NCBI GenBank assembly: GCA_017470345.1
Contig: JAFUEP010000027.1
Coordinates: 23,945-87,944 of the forward strand
Length of the DNA stretch: 64,000 nucleotides
Origin: Prevotella sp.
GTDB lineage: Bacteria > Bacteroidota > Bacteroidia > Bacteroidales > Bacteroidaceae
Direction: 5' to 3'
The position numbers and the translations under genes were made by a program. This document shows positions 8,795 to 16,896 of the stretch, piece by piece (positions within the stretch are counted from its first letter, which is position 1; every line of letters begins with the position of its first letter). The notes below the pieces were generated by a model. That model was not told the DNA's origin, did no database searches, and saw only the letters and a program-made list of their open reading frames with translations.

Positions 8795-9070
8795 ATGACG
8801 CAGATAGTTCTTAACATTGAAGATGCAAGCCTCATCCCAAGCTTGAAGAAGATATTGGGTGCCATCAAGGGTGTGACTATCAGTAAGCCCCAGAAAGCTT
8901 CGTTTCGCGTTGACCCCTACGAGATCAGCCCTTCGGGCGATTCCTTCTTTGCTGACTCCCGCAACGTGAAGGCTGTCGAGGAGGACATTGCCAAAGCCCA
9001 TCAGCCTGAGGCGAAATTCACGCGCCTTGAGAGCAAGGAAGATATTACGGCATTGATCAACTCGCTGTAG
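8795..9070 (+). CDS. Probable antitoxin of a YoeB-type toxin-antitoxin pair
   Basis: The 91-residue protein starts MTQIVLNIEDASLIPSLKKI and ends with an acidic, helix-prone segment (LESKEDITALINSL). It precedes the toxin gene by 3 nt, the usual antitoxin-first order. The N-terminus does not look like the YefM/Phd fold that normally accompanies YoeB. The antitoxin role is inferred from position, size and composition; I do not recognise a named family. Confidence 0.65.
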   Translation: MTQIVLNIEDASLIPSLKKILGAIKGVTISKPQKASFRVDPYEISPSGDSFFADSRNVKAVEEDIAKAHQPEAKFTRLESKEDITALINSL

Positions 9071-9073
9071 GGA

Positions 9074-9355
9074 ATGGCTTACGCAGTACTTCTTTCCGAA
9101 CAGGCTAAGAAAGAGATAGCCGCTATCAAGAAGAGTGGCGACAAGCCTACCGTCAAGAAAATCACGCAGATGCTGTTGGAACTTCAGGAACACCCACGTA
9201 CAGGTACAGGCCAGGTGGAGCACTTGAAGCACTTTGTCTTTGAGGAGACATGGTCTCGCCGCATCAACAAGCAGTATCGCATGATCTACGAGATTCACGA
9301 TGCCGAGGTCTATGTCGCTGTGATTTCCCTGCGTTCTCATTACGGTCAGAAATAA
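9074..9355 (+). CDS. yoeB: Txe/YoeB family ribosome-dependent mRNA interferase toxin
   Basis: The 93-residue protein matches the YoeB/Txe C-terminus: GTGQVEHLKHFVFEETWSRR, then YRMIYEIHD and a terminal ISLRSHYGQK. YoeB catalysis uses a Glu in the central strand, the Arg of the SRR(I) motif and a C-terminal His, all of which have candidates here. YoeB toxins cleave mRNA in the ribosomal A site. Three nucleotides separate it from the antitoxin, so the two are co-transcribed. Confidence 0.85.
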   Translation: MAYAVLLSEQAKKEIAAIKKSGDKPTVKKITQMLLELQEHPRTGTGQVEHLKHFVFEETWSRRINKQYRMIYEIHDAEVYVAVISLRSHYGQK

Positions 9356-9437
9356 TCATACAAACGTCAGCAGCCGGGGCCTGTAATGAGCCTTCTGATG
9401 GTCCTCCAGGCTGCGTTCGCTCATGTAGGGCGTCTCA

Positions 9438-9487
9438 GCCGCGCACTGTCCTTGCTCAGCGGTGCTCTCGTCGTTCTCTGATATCAG
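9438..9487. repeat. Direct repeat, copy 2, right of the toxin-antitoxin pair
   Basis: GCCGCGCACTGTCCTTGCTC continues through GCGGTGCTCTCG to CTGATATCAG, matching 8631-8695 in the same orientation apart from a gap and a few substitutions. Together the copies enclose an approximately 0.8-kb segment holding only the toxin-antitoxin operon. Confidence 0.7.
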
Positions 9488-9502
9488 TCCACAGTATACG
9501 CG

Positions 9503-10234
9503 TCAGGCGGAATATCCAATCCGGAAATAGTCGAGCGCGGCCTTATAGTGATCCTGCGCCGTCAGGCAGGTGTCAGTCAGATAGCCGTCGACGTGCCCCC
9601 ACTCTCGCAGTCCGCGGTAGTAGAACATCTTCAGCTCGTCTGTAATGACGAAGGGGACAATGCCGTTCCTGAGACACTCCTTGAACATGATCAGCCGACC
9701 CACACGCCCGTTACCATCCTGGAAGGGATGTATCCTCTCAAACCGCACATGCAGGTCGAGGACGTCTTTCAGGTTGCGATGGGCCTTGCTCTCGTACTCG
9801 TTGAGCAGCCGCTCGATATGCTCATGGACGTGCTCCGGCTCGCAGGTGGCCTCGCCTCCCACCTCGTCAGGCAGCCGCTTGTAGTCGCCTACGGCAAACC
9901 AGTCTTTCCTGCTGTCGGACGTGCCCGTCTTGAGCATGCCGTGGAGCTGCTTCATCATTTGTTCCGTCAACGGCTCTTCGGCCTTGTCGATGATCAGGTC
10001 AATACAGCGGAAGTGGTTGACCGTCTCAACAATGTCGTTCACGCTGACAGCCTCGCCGTCGCCGATGCCGATCGTGTTGGTTTCAAAGATGTAGCGCGTC
10101 TGTTCGTGCGTCAGCCGGCTGCCCTCGATGTGGTTCGAGTTGTAGGTCATGTCTATCTGCGTCTTGTGATAGATGCCGCCTTTCATGCCCGTTTGCTTCT
10201 GCTCGCGGAGAGCCGTTAGGAGATCGTTGGTCAT
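9503..10234 (-). CDS. Fic family protein with N-terminal inhibitory motif (class II)
   Basis: The 243-residue protein carries the complete Fic motif HPFQDGNGRVGR (His169), so it should transfer AMP or a related nucleotide moiety to a target hydroxyl. SNHIEG at residues 33-38 matches the S/T-x-x-x-E-G inhibitory helix of class II Fic proteins, implying self-inhibition in cis. A -7 box TATCTTTGC lies on the minus strand at 10271-10279. No antitoxin gene adjoins it. The target is unknown. Confidence 0.9.
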   Translation of the reverse strand: MTNDLLTALREQKQTGMKGGIYHKTQIDMTYNSNHIEGSRLTHEQTRYIFETNTIGIGDGEAVSVNDIVETVNHFRCIDLIIDKAEEPLTEQMMKQLHGMLKTGTSDSRKDWFAVGDYKRLPDEVGGEATCEPEHVHEHIERLLNEYESKAHRNLKDVLDLHVRFERIHPFQDGNGRVGRLIMFKECLRNGIVPFVITDELKMFYYRGLREWGHVDGYLTDTCLTAQDHYKAALDYFRIGYSA

Positions 10235-10383
10235 ATTCTGTCTTTTACGTCGATTAGCCGTTACCAGATTGCAAAGATAGTCATTTTTTTCGATTCAGGA
10301 AAGATTATGCCGCCAAAAAAGCATCTGAGGACTATTTTTGCGGGCCGTCAGAAGCTTTTCGCAGTGGCTCCTGAAACTCTCGT

Positions 10384-10460
10384 CACGACGTGACGCCATG
10401 ACGTCACGACGTGACGGCATGAAACCACGACGTGACGGCATGGCGTCACGTCGTGACGGA
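10384..10460. repeat. Array of four 21-bp near-palindromic units (last one partial)
   Basis: Units begin at 10384, 10405, 10426 and 10447, exactly 21 bp apart, each starting CACGACGTGACG (CACGTCGTGACG in the last). The core CGTCACGACGTGACG is almost self-complementary. The array lies about 105 bp beyond the stop of the minus-strand gene ending at 10566, past its terminator. Both strands can be read as a SRRDxM peptide repeat, a by-product of the palindrome. There are no unique spacers, so it is not a CRISPR. Confidence 0.85.
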
Positions 10461-10492
10461 AGTTTCCTGCAGCGTCCGGACGGAAAAAGAAC

Positions 10493-10522
10493 GGCGGCCC
10501 GCACCACACGATGCAGGCCGCC
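10493..10522 (-). terminator. Likely intrinsic terminator of the secreted-protein operon
   Basis: On the minus strand GGCGGCC and GGGCCGCC pair across a 15-16-nt loop and are followed by GTTCTTTTTCC, a short U-rich run, about 45 nt after the stop codon at 10566. Confidence 0.55.
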
Positions 10523-10565
10523 AGGGAGATATGTAACCGATATGTCGGCTGGTGTGGCCGACGGC

Positions 10566-12227
10566 TTAACGGATCATCTTGACCGTCTTCTGCGTGCCGT
10601 CGGCCCGCTTGAGGGTCATCAGCTTGAGGCCCTTCGCGTTGGGGCTGACGAGTCGTCCGGCCATGTCGTGGCAGACGACGGCGGTCACCTGGCTCTGGCT
10701 CTCAGCCTTCTCGATGCCGGTGGGCAGGTAGGGCTCTGTGGTGATCTCGAGCGTGTTGACGTCGATGGTCACGATGTTCGAGTAGTTGGTCTCGCCGCAA
10801 CCGCGGTAGATGACCTGCAGGCCTACGCTCTCCTCTGGATAGAAGGGAAGTGTGAAGAAGGAGGTGTAGATGTCGTACGACGAGTTCATGAATCCGTAGG
10901 GGATTTCCTCCATGTCGCCCTCCAGTCCGGCATAGTCCTCGGGCGAGAAGATGAAGAGCTCGCCGTCGATGAAGGCGCGCCATGCCATCTTCTCAGGCAG
11001 GATGTAGTTGTCGTCGACGTCGGCCGTGGTGATGTTGAACTGCAGCGAGTTGTAGCCGTACTGCTCCATGGTGTTGTTGTAGGCCGTGATGACGGGGTCG
11101 CAGGGCACGGCAGCCACCTCTTTGAAGGGCTTGATGTAGGGAGCCCACGTGACGCTCAGTCCATAGAACGCGCCGTTAATCTGGCCGGCGTTGACGACCC
11201 AGATGCTGTCGCTCTTGAGGCTGCGCTCCTCGCGGTCGTAGTCGAGGACGATCTTGTCGCATGGCAGGGCCTGCAGACCGACCACCTCGCCGTTCTCGTC
11301 GAGCTTCTCCTCGATGTAGCCGGGTTCGAAGTACATCGCGTAGCCATAGTAGAAGTTGGCGCCCAGATACTGTCCGCGCATGAAGGTGACCTTGTCGCCG
11401 TCGATAGTGCCCTTGACGTAGGCATCCTCGTAGACGTTGAGGTAGACGGCGTCGTCAGTGATGGCCACGTTGATGGGTGCGAAGATGGTGCTCATGTCGC
11501 TGCTGCTGATGCTGCGCATGACCATCTCCTCGGTCTCGAGGCCCTCGGGCAGGGTGGCCTTCACATCGGTGATGGGCGCATAGTTGAGGTTCCACTCGGC
11601 ACGACCCGTGAAGCTGTAGCCGTTGGCCTCGCTGCCCATGACGGAGCCGATGACGACGCCGGTGCGGAAGGGATCCTCGGCGACGGAGCGGAGCACGCCG
11701 TCCTTATAGTAGAGCTGGATGGCGCCGTCCTCAATCTCGACGAACTCGCCGGCACCAGTGGCCTCGTCGGTGTACTGCCAGCGCATGGGCACGAGGACGT
11801 ACTCGGTGCCATAGGCCTCATAGACCACCTGGCGACGGATCTCGATGATGTCGCCGCCGACGGGCTCTGCCTTCACCCATGTCTGGGCACCGAGCAGCGT
11901 GGGCAGGTTGTAGATGTAGATGCAGCCGTCGTCGCCCTCGACGACCTTGCTGACGCGGCTGTAGGAGCCGACGCTGACCTGACCGCCGGAGTAGAGGCCG
12001 CCCGTGAAGTTGCCGCTGAGCTCATAGGACTTGCCCTGGGGCTGCTGGGCGATGGGGGCCTTGAAGGGTGCGACGAAGCGTCCCTGGGGCAGCGGGGTCT
12101 GCTGCACTGCGATATTCATCTCGGCTGGTCCGGCCGTCAGCGAGGCTATCGAGAGGGCCGTGGTCTGAGCCTTCACGCTGAAGGCTGCCATGCACAGGAG
12201 TGCAGTGAGGAAAGTAATCTTCTTCAT
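10566..12227 (-). CDS. Secreted protein of unknown function with short sorting-type tail
   Basis: The 553-residue protein has a signal peptide (MKKITFLTALLCMAAFSVKA, cleaved near residue 20) and a long beta-rich body without a motif I recognise. It ends in CHDMAGRLVSPNAKGLK...KTVKMIR, a version of the YDLxGRRV...KG tail seen on many secreted proteins of this group. It lies 38 nt after the thioredoxin-fold gene (12265-14070) with no promoter box visible between them, so the two are probably one operon. The tail suggests cell-surface or outer-membrane export; the substrate or partner is unknown. Confidence 0.7.
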   Translation of the reverse strand: MKKITFLTALLCMAAFSVKAQTTALSIASLTAGPAEMNIAVQQTPLPQGRFVAPFKAPIAQQPQGKSYELSGNFTGGLYSGGQVSVGSYSRVSKVVEGDDGCIYIYNLPTLLGAQTWVKAEPVGGDIIEIRRQVVYEAYGTEYVLVPMRWQYTDEATGAGEFVEIEDGAIQLYYKDGVLRSVAEDPFRTGVVIGSVMGSEANGYSFTGRAEWNLNYAPITDVKATLPEGLETEEMVMRSISSSDMSTIFAPINVAITDDAVYLNVYEDAYVKGTIDGDKVTFMRGQYLGANFYYGYAMYFEPGYIEEKLDENGEVVGLQALPCDKIVLDYDREERSLKSDSIWVVNAGQINGAFYGLSVTWAPYIKPFKEVAAVPCDPVITAYNNTMEQYGYNSLQFNITTADVDDNYILPEKMAWRAFIDGELFIFSPEDYAGLEGDMEEIPYGFMNSSYDIYTSFFTLPFYPEESVGLQVIYRGCGETNYSNIVTIDVNTLEITTEPYLPTGIEKAESQSQVTAVVCHDMAGRLVSPNAKGLKLMTLKRADGTQKTVKMIR

Positions 12228-12264
12228 AAGCTTTTTGATTTTAAGGGTTGATAATATGTTAGGT

Positions 12265-14070
12265 TTAATAAATCACCTTGCGAGTGCGCACCTGGCCATT
12301 GCGAAGCGTCTCAGAGCGGATGAGCATGCTGCCAGGGACGGGACAGAGCACGCGGCGGCCCTGGAGGTCGAAGAACCGGGTCTCGCTGACCGCCTCGTCG
12401 GGGCTCGTGGCGGGACGGTCGATGGCAGTGACAGTGGTGGTGCCGACAAGGGCCTGATGGGCGTTGACGATCTCACCCGTGGTCTTGTCGATGACGAGGG
12501 CGATGCCCGTCAGCTTCGAGCGGTCCTGGACGAGGTTCTTTCCGCTGGTGTTGACGACGTCGTTGAGGTCGAAGGTGTAAGTGTATTCGTAGGCGACGTC
12601 GCCGTCGTAGTGCTCAGGCAGCGAGCCCTCGATGCCGCCGCGGCCCGACCAGGCAACGATGACGTCGTTGTAGACGAGGCCCGAGACGTAGGAGCCCTGG
12701 TCGCAGAACCAGTCCATGACGCCGTCGCGGAGGTCGTCGCGACCGCCGTAGTAGTTGGCCTGCTGCCACGTGCTGTTCTGCATGCCGTCCTGCTTGAGGA
12801 CGAATGAGAGCTGATAGCGGTCGTCGTCCATGTCGAGGGGCGAGACGACGTAGGCCGTCACGCTGAGGTTGTCGCCGTCGAGCTCCGTGGCGACGTCGAC
12901 GGCCAGGGGTGCGAACTGCTCCCTGTACCACGACCATCCGAGCTCGATGTCGTGTAGGCTGGGATCGATGACGACGGCGCGGTCAAGATCGGCAGCGGGG
13001 AATCCGGGGATGGAGGCGGGGAAGTTAGCCGATGACATGATCTCCATCGCATCGGCGTTGTGGTAGCAGATGCCGACGAAGTCGTCGCCATACTTCTCGG
13101 CCATGCGCTCCATGCCGACGAAGCCGCGGGGGCACCAGCCGCACCACAGACCCGTGAACTCCTCGCAGACGGGGCGCTTCACGGGCAGCAGGTTGTAGAA
13201 CTTGGCAAAGCCAGAGCCCACGGGTGTCGTGCTGGCGTTGGGCTGGCCGTTGACGCGCGTCACCTCGACATTGATGGGATAGCCGCCCTTCGTGGTCACC
13301 ATCGGCAGATTGGCCGTCAGGGCATAGGTGCGGCCGTAGTAGCCGGCCACGGCGGGATTGAGGTCGGCATGATAGTCGGCCGTCGCACCGCCCACCTCGA
13401 TGGTGTAGTCGATGCTCTGGAGACCCTTCGTGCCCTGGTTCTTCACGAGGAAGTCGATCTGATTCTGCGAGTTGGTCTTGGCGTTCACCTCAGGCACGTC
13501 GATGGCCGTAGCGGCATTGTCGCTGAAGTCGCCGCTGAGCAGCACCTCGATGGACAGCGAGCCCTCGTCGAGGCCGATGCTGCGCCATCCCGAGCGATAG
13601 AGGCCCGAGGTGTGGATGAAGAAACCGTCAGCCGAATAGGAGCGGCAGAGACGGATGGGCTGTGTGGCCACGTCCTTGGCAGCCGTCAGCGTATAGCCCA
13701 CGTAGAGGCCCTCGTCGGTGATGGTGTAAGGGGTGAAGGCCACCTCGTTGTTGCCCTTGACGGCCTCGAAGTCGACGGTCTCCACATCGGCGCCCGTGAA
13801 CTTCATCGACTTCACGGCGATGTCCTTCGAGAGCCACGCCTTGGTGGCGCTGATGCCGTCGAGCGAGCTGAGATAGATGCGCACACCCGTCACCTGGCAG
13901 CCCACGAGTGCGGGGTCGCTGATGCGGAGGGCGACGTCGTAGGTCTCGTTGCGGCTTTGGCCCGTCCCGTAGTAGGTGGTGCCTGCGCCCAGGTTGTAGA
14001 CGATGTCGGAGGCTTGCACACTCATGGTCAAAAGGAGTGCGACTGCAATGTTGAGTAGAAATCTTACCAT
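12265..14070 (-). CDS. Secreted Omp28-type protein with thioredoxin-like CGWC motif
   Basis: The start is set at 14070, where MVRFLLNIAVALLLTMSVQA forms a signal peptide. A longer in-frame extension would read through the promoter at 14166-14200. The 601-residue product has an N-terminal beta-sandwich region, a thioredoxin-like segment around EEFTGLWCGWCPRGF with both active-site cysteines, and a C-terminal FFDLQGRRVL...RKVIY tail. Omp28-like proteins of Bacteroidales share this layout. A periplasmic or surface redox role is plausible but unproven. It is the first gene of a two-gene operon. Confidence 0.72.
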   Translation of the reverse strand: MVRFLLNIAVALLLTMSVQASDIVYNLGAGTTYYGTGQSRNETYDVALRISDPALVGCQVTGVRIYLSSLDGISATKAWLSKDIAVKSMKFTGADVETVDFEAVKGNNEVAFTPYTITDEGLYVGYTLTAAKDVATQPIRLCRSYSADGFFIHTSGLYRSGWRSIGLDEGSLSIEVLLSGDFSDNAATAIDVPEVNAKTNSQNQIDFLVKNQGTKGLQSIDYTIEVGGATADYHADLNPAVAGYYGRTYALTANLPMVTTKGGYPINVEVTRVNGQPNASTTPVGSGFAKFYNLLPVKRPVCEEFTGLWCGWCPRGFVGMERMAEKYGDDFVGICYHNADAMEIMSSANFPASIPGFPAADLDRAVVIDPSLHDIELGWSWYREQFAPLAVDVATELDGDNLSVTAYVVSPLDMDDDRYQLSFVLKQDGMQNSTWQQANYYGGRDDLRDGVMDWFCDQGSYVSGLVYNDVIVAWSGRGGIEGSLPEHYDGDVAYEYTYTFDLNDVVNTSGKNLVQDRSKLTGIALVIDKTTGEIVNAHQALVGTTTVTAIDRPATSPDEAVSETRFFDLQGRRVLCPVPGSMLIRSETLRNGQVRTRKVIY

Positions 14071-14165
14071 AAACTTAATATTTAATGTGAAACGTTTTTC
14101 GTTTTTTAGATCAGGAGTAGGCAGCAAAAGGGGTCTTCTCTGTTCTGTCTGCTTCTCTATGTGCT

Positions 14166-14200
14166 GCAAAAATAGGAAATAAAACCTATTGATTGACAAA
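14166..14200 (-). promoter_or_regulatory. Promoter of the Omp28-type operon
   Basis: Read on the minus strand, TTTG (14197-14200) and TATTTTTGC (14166-14174) are 22 nt apart. Transcription would start near 14160 and leave a leader of about 90 nt before the ATG at 14070. Confidence 0.55.
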
Positions 14201-14298
14201 ATCGAATATAAAAAACGTTAAATCGACTACAAAATGTAACCACTTATATATTATCACAAAAAAAATGCAAAATGGGAGGATGTCTCATTATTTATTAG

Positions 14299-14307
14299 TA
14301 ACTTTGC
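14299..14307 (+). promoter_or_regulatory. -7 promoter element of the TonB-receptor remnant
   Basis: TAACTTTGC is an exact match to the Bacteroidetes -7 box, 26 nt before the ATG at 14334. Confidence 0.6.
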
Positions 14308-14333
14308 ACGCCGTCAGACACTACTCATCAAGC

Positions 14334-15278
14334 ATGCAACACAAGATCATAGCACTCATTGTTTTTCTTTTCGGGATAACAATCACAGCCGTCGAAGCAC
14401 AGACTCGACAGACGCTGACCATCAGCGGACACCTGACCGACCGCGACTCGAAGGAGCCGATGGCGCAGGCCACCGTGCAGCTCTTCTGGGCCAAGGACAG
14501 CTCGTTCGTCGGCGGAACGATCTCGGGCGAGCGGGGCAACTTCTCGCTCGAGGCGCCCTCGAACGGCATCTACCGGCTGCGCATCTCGTCGCTCGGCTAT
14601 CAGACGATGGAGCGCGAGGTGGCGCTGCGTCGCGGCGAGAACCAGGAGCTGGGCGAGCTGCGCATGGCGCCCGAGACGGTCTTGCTGAAGGAGGCCGTCG
14701 TGACGGGTCGCGCCGCCCAGGTGGTGGTGCGCAAGGACACGCTCTTCTATAACCCCGAGGCCTACCGCACGCCCGAGGGGTCGCCCGTCGAGGAGCTCAT
14801 CAAGCGCATGCCCGGCGCCGAGGTCGACGACGACGGCAACATCACCATCAACGGCAAGCAGGTGAAGAAGATCATGCTCGACGGCAAGGAGTTCATGCTG
14901 GGCGACGTGGAGACGGCGCTGAAGAACCTGCCCGTGAGCATCATCCAGAACGTGAAGTTCTACGACAAGCAGAGCGACCAGGCCCGCATCACCGGCATCG
15001 AGGACGGCAACAAGGAGACCGTGCTCGACTTCACCATCAAGCGGGGCATGAACCGCGGCTACATGACCAACATGGACCTGGCCGGCGGCACCCACCACCG
15101 ATATGCCTCGCGCGGCATGGTCAGCTCGTTCACGGACAAGACGCGGCTGGTCCTGATGGGCAACCTGAACAACAAGGAGGAGAACGCGGGCTGGTGGAAC
15201 CGCCGGGGACTGAACGCCAACAAGACGGTGTGCGCATTGAAATTCGTGAAATTCGTTGTTAGGAAAAAATGTATTTGA
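14334..15278 (+). pseudogene. TonB-dependent outer-membrane receptor, truncated after the plug
   Basis: The start at 14334 gives a signal peptide (MQHKIIALIVFLFGITITAV...). A carboxypeptidase-regulatory-like domain follows (TISGHLTDRDSKEPMAQATV, then LRISSLGYQTMEREV), then plug sequence (VVRKDTLFYNPEAYRTPEG, NITINGKQVKKIMLDGKEF). The frame enters the first barrel strands (LMGNLNNKEENAGWW) and leaves family sequence at about 15225. It ends after 314 codons, where full proteins have roughly 800-950. The final 50 nt (ATTGAAATTCGTGAAATTCG...) look like unrelated intergenic sequence, so a deletion has removed nearly the whole barrel. The product cannot form a pore. Confidence 0.8.
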
Positions 15279-15301
15279 TATATAATAGTTACTTATAAAT
15301 T

Positions 15302-16474
15302 ATGAAAAGCTATCATTACTCTTTGACATTGGCGCTGCTATGCAGCCTGATGTTCGCCGCTGCCAGCTACGGCCAGCAGGCACTGGGCATGCGGCCCCGC
15401 GTCACGTCGCCCGTCGTCAATCAGGACGGCACCGTGACATTCAACCTCTATGCCCCCGAGGCCAAGCAAGTGAGCGTGACGGGCGACTTCGCGGAAATCA
15501 AGCAGGAGACGCTGCCCATGACCCGACAGGAGAACGGCGTCTGGACGGCGACGACCGCCGCACTGGCACCCGAGCTCTATTCTTACAACATGAACGTCGA
15601 CGGCCAGCGCTTCATCGACCCGGCTAACAGCTACGTCAACCGCGACATCTCGACCCTGAGCAACATCTTCATCGTTAGCCGATCGGCCGACGACAAGGGC
15701 CATCTCTATCAAGTGAACGACGTGCCACACGGCACGCTCTCACGCGTCTGGTACGACAGTCCGACGCTCGGCCAGCAGCGCCGCATGACCGTCTATCTGC
15801 CGGCGGCCTACGACGGCAAGAAGCGTTTCCCCGTGATGTATCTGCTCCACGGCCACGGCGGCGACGAGACAGCCTGGGGCGACCTGGGCCGGACGTCGCA
15901 GATCATGGACAACCTGATAGCCGAAGGACGCGCCGTGCCGATGATCGTCGTCATGCCCAACGGCAACCCGACGTGCAACGCCGCCCCAGGCTGGTGGCAC
16001 GAGGGCATGTACACGCCCGACGGCAACGCCTTCCGCGACCGCGGCGCCAAGGCCTCGATGGAGGAGAGCTTCATGGACATCGTCAACTACGTCGACAGCC
16101 ACTACAAGACCATACGCAAGCGTTCGGCACGCGCCGTGACGGGGCTCTCCATGGGCGGCGGCCACACGTTTGGCATCTCGCGTCTCTATCCCGAGACCTT
16201 CGACTACTACGGTCTGCAGTCGGCGGCCGCCCGCATGCCGAAGGACATGGAGTCGTTCGACCGCCAGATGGAGCGACTCTTCGCCTCGAAGCCCCGCCTC
16301 TACTGGATCGCCATCGGCAAGGACGACTTCCTCTTGCAGATGAACAACGACCTGCGCACCTACCTCGACGCCCACCACTACCCTTACGAATACTACGAGA
16401 ACGACGGCGGCCACATCTGGCGCAACTGGCGCATCTATCTGACGATGTTCGCCCAACGGCTGTTCCGCGAATAA
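15302..16474 (+). CDS. Secreted CE1-type esterase with N-terminal CBM48-like domain
   Basis: The 390-residue protein has a signal peptide (to about residue 24). An immunoglobulin-like E-set/CBM48 domain follows (TVTFNLYAPEAKQVSVTGDF), then an alpha/beta-hydrolase of the esterase-D/feruloyl-esterase type. The nucleophile lies in TGLSMGGGHTF, the acid probably in GKDDFLL and the His in NDGGHIWRNW. It would release acyl or feruloyl groups from plant polysaccharides. It starts 23 nt after the truncated TonB receptor. No promoter box is visible in the gap, so it may be transcribed from the receptor's promoter. Confidence 0.82.
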   Translation: MKSYHYSLTLALLCSLMFAAASYGQQALGMRPRVTSPVVNQDGTVTFNLYAPEAKQVSVTGDFAEIKQETLPMTRQENGVWTATTAALAPELYSYNMNVDGQRFIDPANSYVNRDISTLSNIFIVSRSADDKGHLYQVNDVPHGTLSRVWYDSPTLGQQRRMTVYLPAAYDGKKRFPVMYLLHGHGGDETAWGDLGRTSQIMDNLIAEGRAVPMIVVMPNGNPTCNAAPGWWHEGMYTPDGNAFRDRGAKASMEESFMDIVNYVDSHYKTIRKRSARAVTGLSMGGGHTFGISRLYPETFDYYGLQSAAARMPKDMESFDRQMERLFASKPRLYWIAIGKDDFLLQMNNDLRTYLDAHHYPYEYYENDGGHIWRNWRIYLTMFAQRLFRE

Positions 16475-16519
16475 TGGACGAAGAGGCCAGTTCAAAACGG
16501 AAAATGCGCCCGGCAAAAC

Positions 16520-16603
16520 TATTTTCAAGCCTTGAAAATAATAAACCAAGGCATGGAAATATATTTTCAAGCCTTGAAAATAATAAACTGCGTCTTGGTT
16601 TTA
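16520..16603. repeat. Array of four 21-bp units around a TTTTCAAGCCTTGAAAA palindrome
   Basis: Four consecutive 21-bp units occupy 16520-16540, 16541-16561, 16562-16582 and 16583-16603. Units 1 and 3 are identical, including the palindrome TTTTCAAGCCTTGAAAA; units 2 and 4 start ATAAAC and are degenerate. The array begins 45 bp after the esterase stop codon. It resembles the 21-bp array at 10384 in unit number, period and 3' position, but not in sequence. Confidence 0.8.
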
Positions 16604-16642
16604 GCTCTTCGGGCCGTCTGATTTAGATTGGGAAAGTCCAAT

Positions 16643-16690
16643 AAAAAAATCACGCCGTGGATTGATTCCGATCCACGGCGTGATTTTTTT
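16643..16690. terminator. Bidirectional intrinsic terminator between convergent genes
   Basis: A perfect 20-bp inverted repeat (AAAAAAATCACGCCGTGGAT and its complement) encloses an 8-nt loop. It gives a GC-rich stem flanked by an A-run and a T-run. It sits between the plus-strand esterase and the minus-strand GH43 gene and would stop transcription from both sides. Confidence 0.92.
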
Positions 16691-16712
16691 GTCAATTAAA
16701 TGCCCGAGATTT

Positions 16713-16856
16713 CAACGCCCCCCTTGCCCCCTCTAATCATAGAGGGGGAGTTGGATACCACCGCAGGAGTAGATGAGCGCAGTGACACTAGCAGATGCGG
16801 GTGGCATGCACGCCATCTAACTCCCCCTCTAAGATTAGAGGGGGCAAGGGGCGTTG
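16713..16856. repeat. Intergenic double-hairpin palindromic element
   Basis: The left arm (16713-16752) and right arm (16819-16856) are inverted copies, 37 of 38 positions identical apart from a 2-nt gap. Each arm consists of a C-rich outer part and its own small hairpin (CCCCCTCTAATCATAGAGGGGG and the like). The 66-bp centre carries no gene. The plan resembles two REP hairpins facing each other and is shared with elements inside serS and the NfnBA fusion gene. Confidence 0.85.
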
Positions 16857-16896
16857 ACTACTGTCGGGAACTTATCACCACATTAGCGCTCGCCGA

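Noticed and set aside
10384-10460. CRISPR array
   Set aside because: Units are contiguous 21-bp repeats without unique spacers, and no cas genes are present. The same holds for the 22-nt arrays.
10295-10507. Small SRRD-repeat protein
   Set aside because: Both strands read as SRRDxM because the 21-bp unit is nearly palindromic. There is no promoter or ribosome-binding site, so a peptide is less likely than a DNA or RNA element.
10338-12251. 637-codon plus-strand open frame opposite the secreted protein
   Set aside because: It is antisense to a gene with signal peptide and tail; the Val/Ala/Gly/Asp-rich translation is the usual shadow of GC-rich coding sequence.
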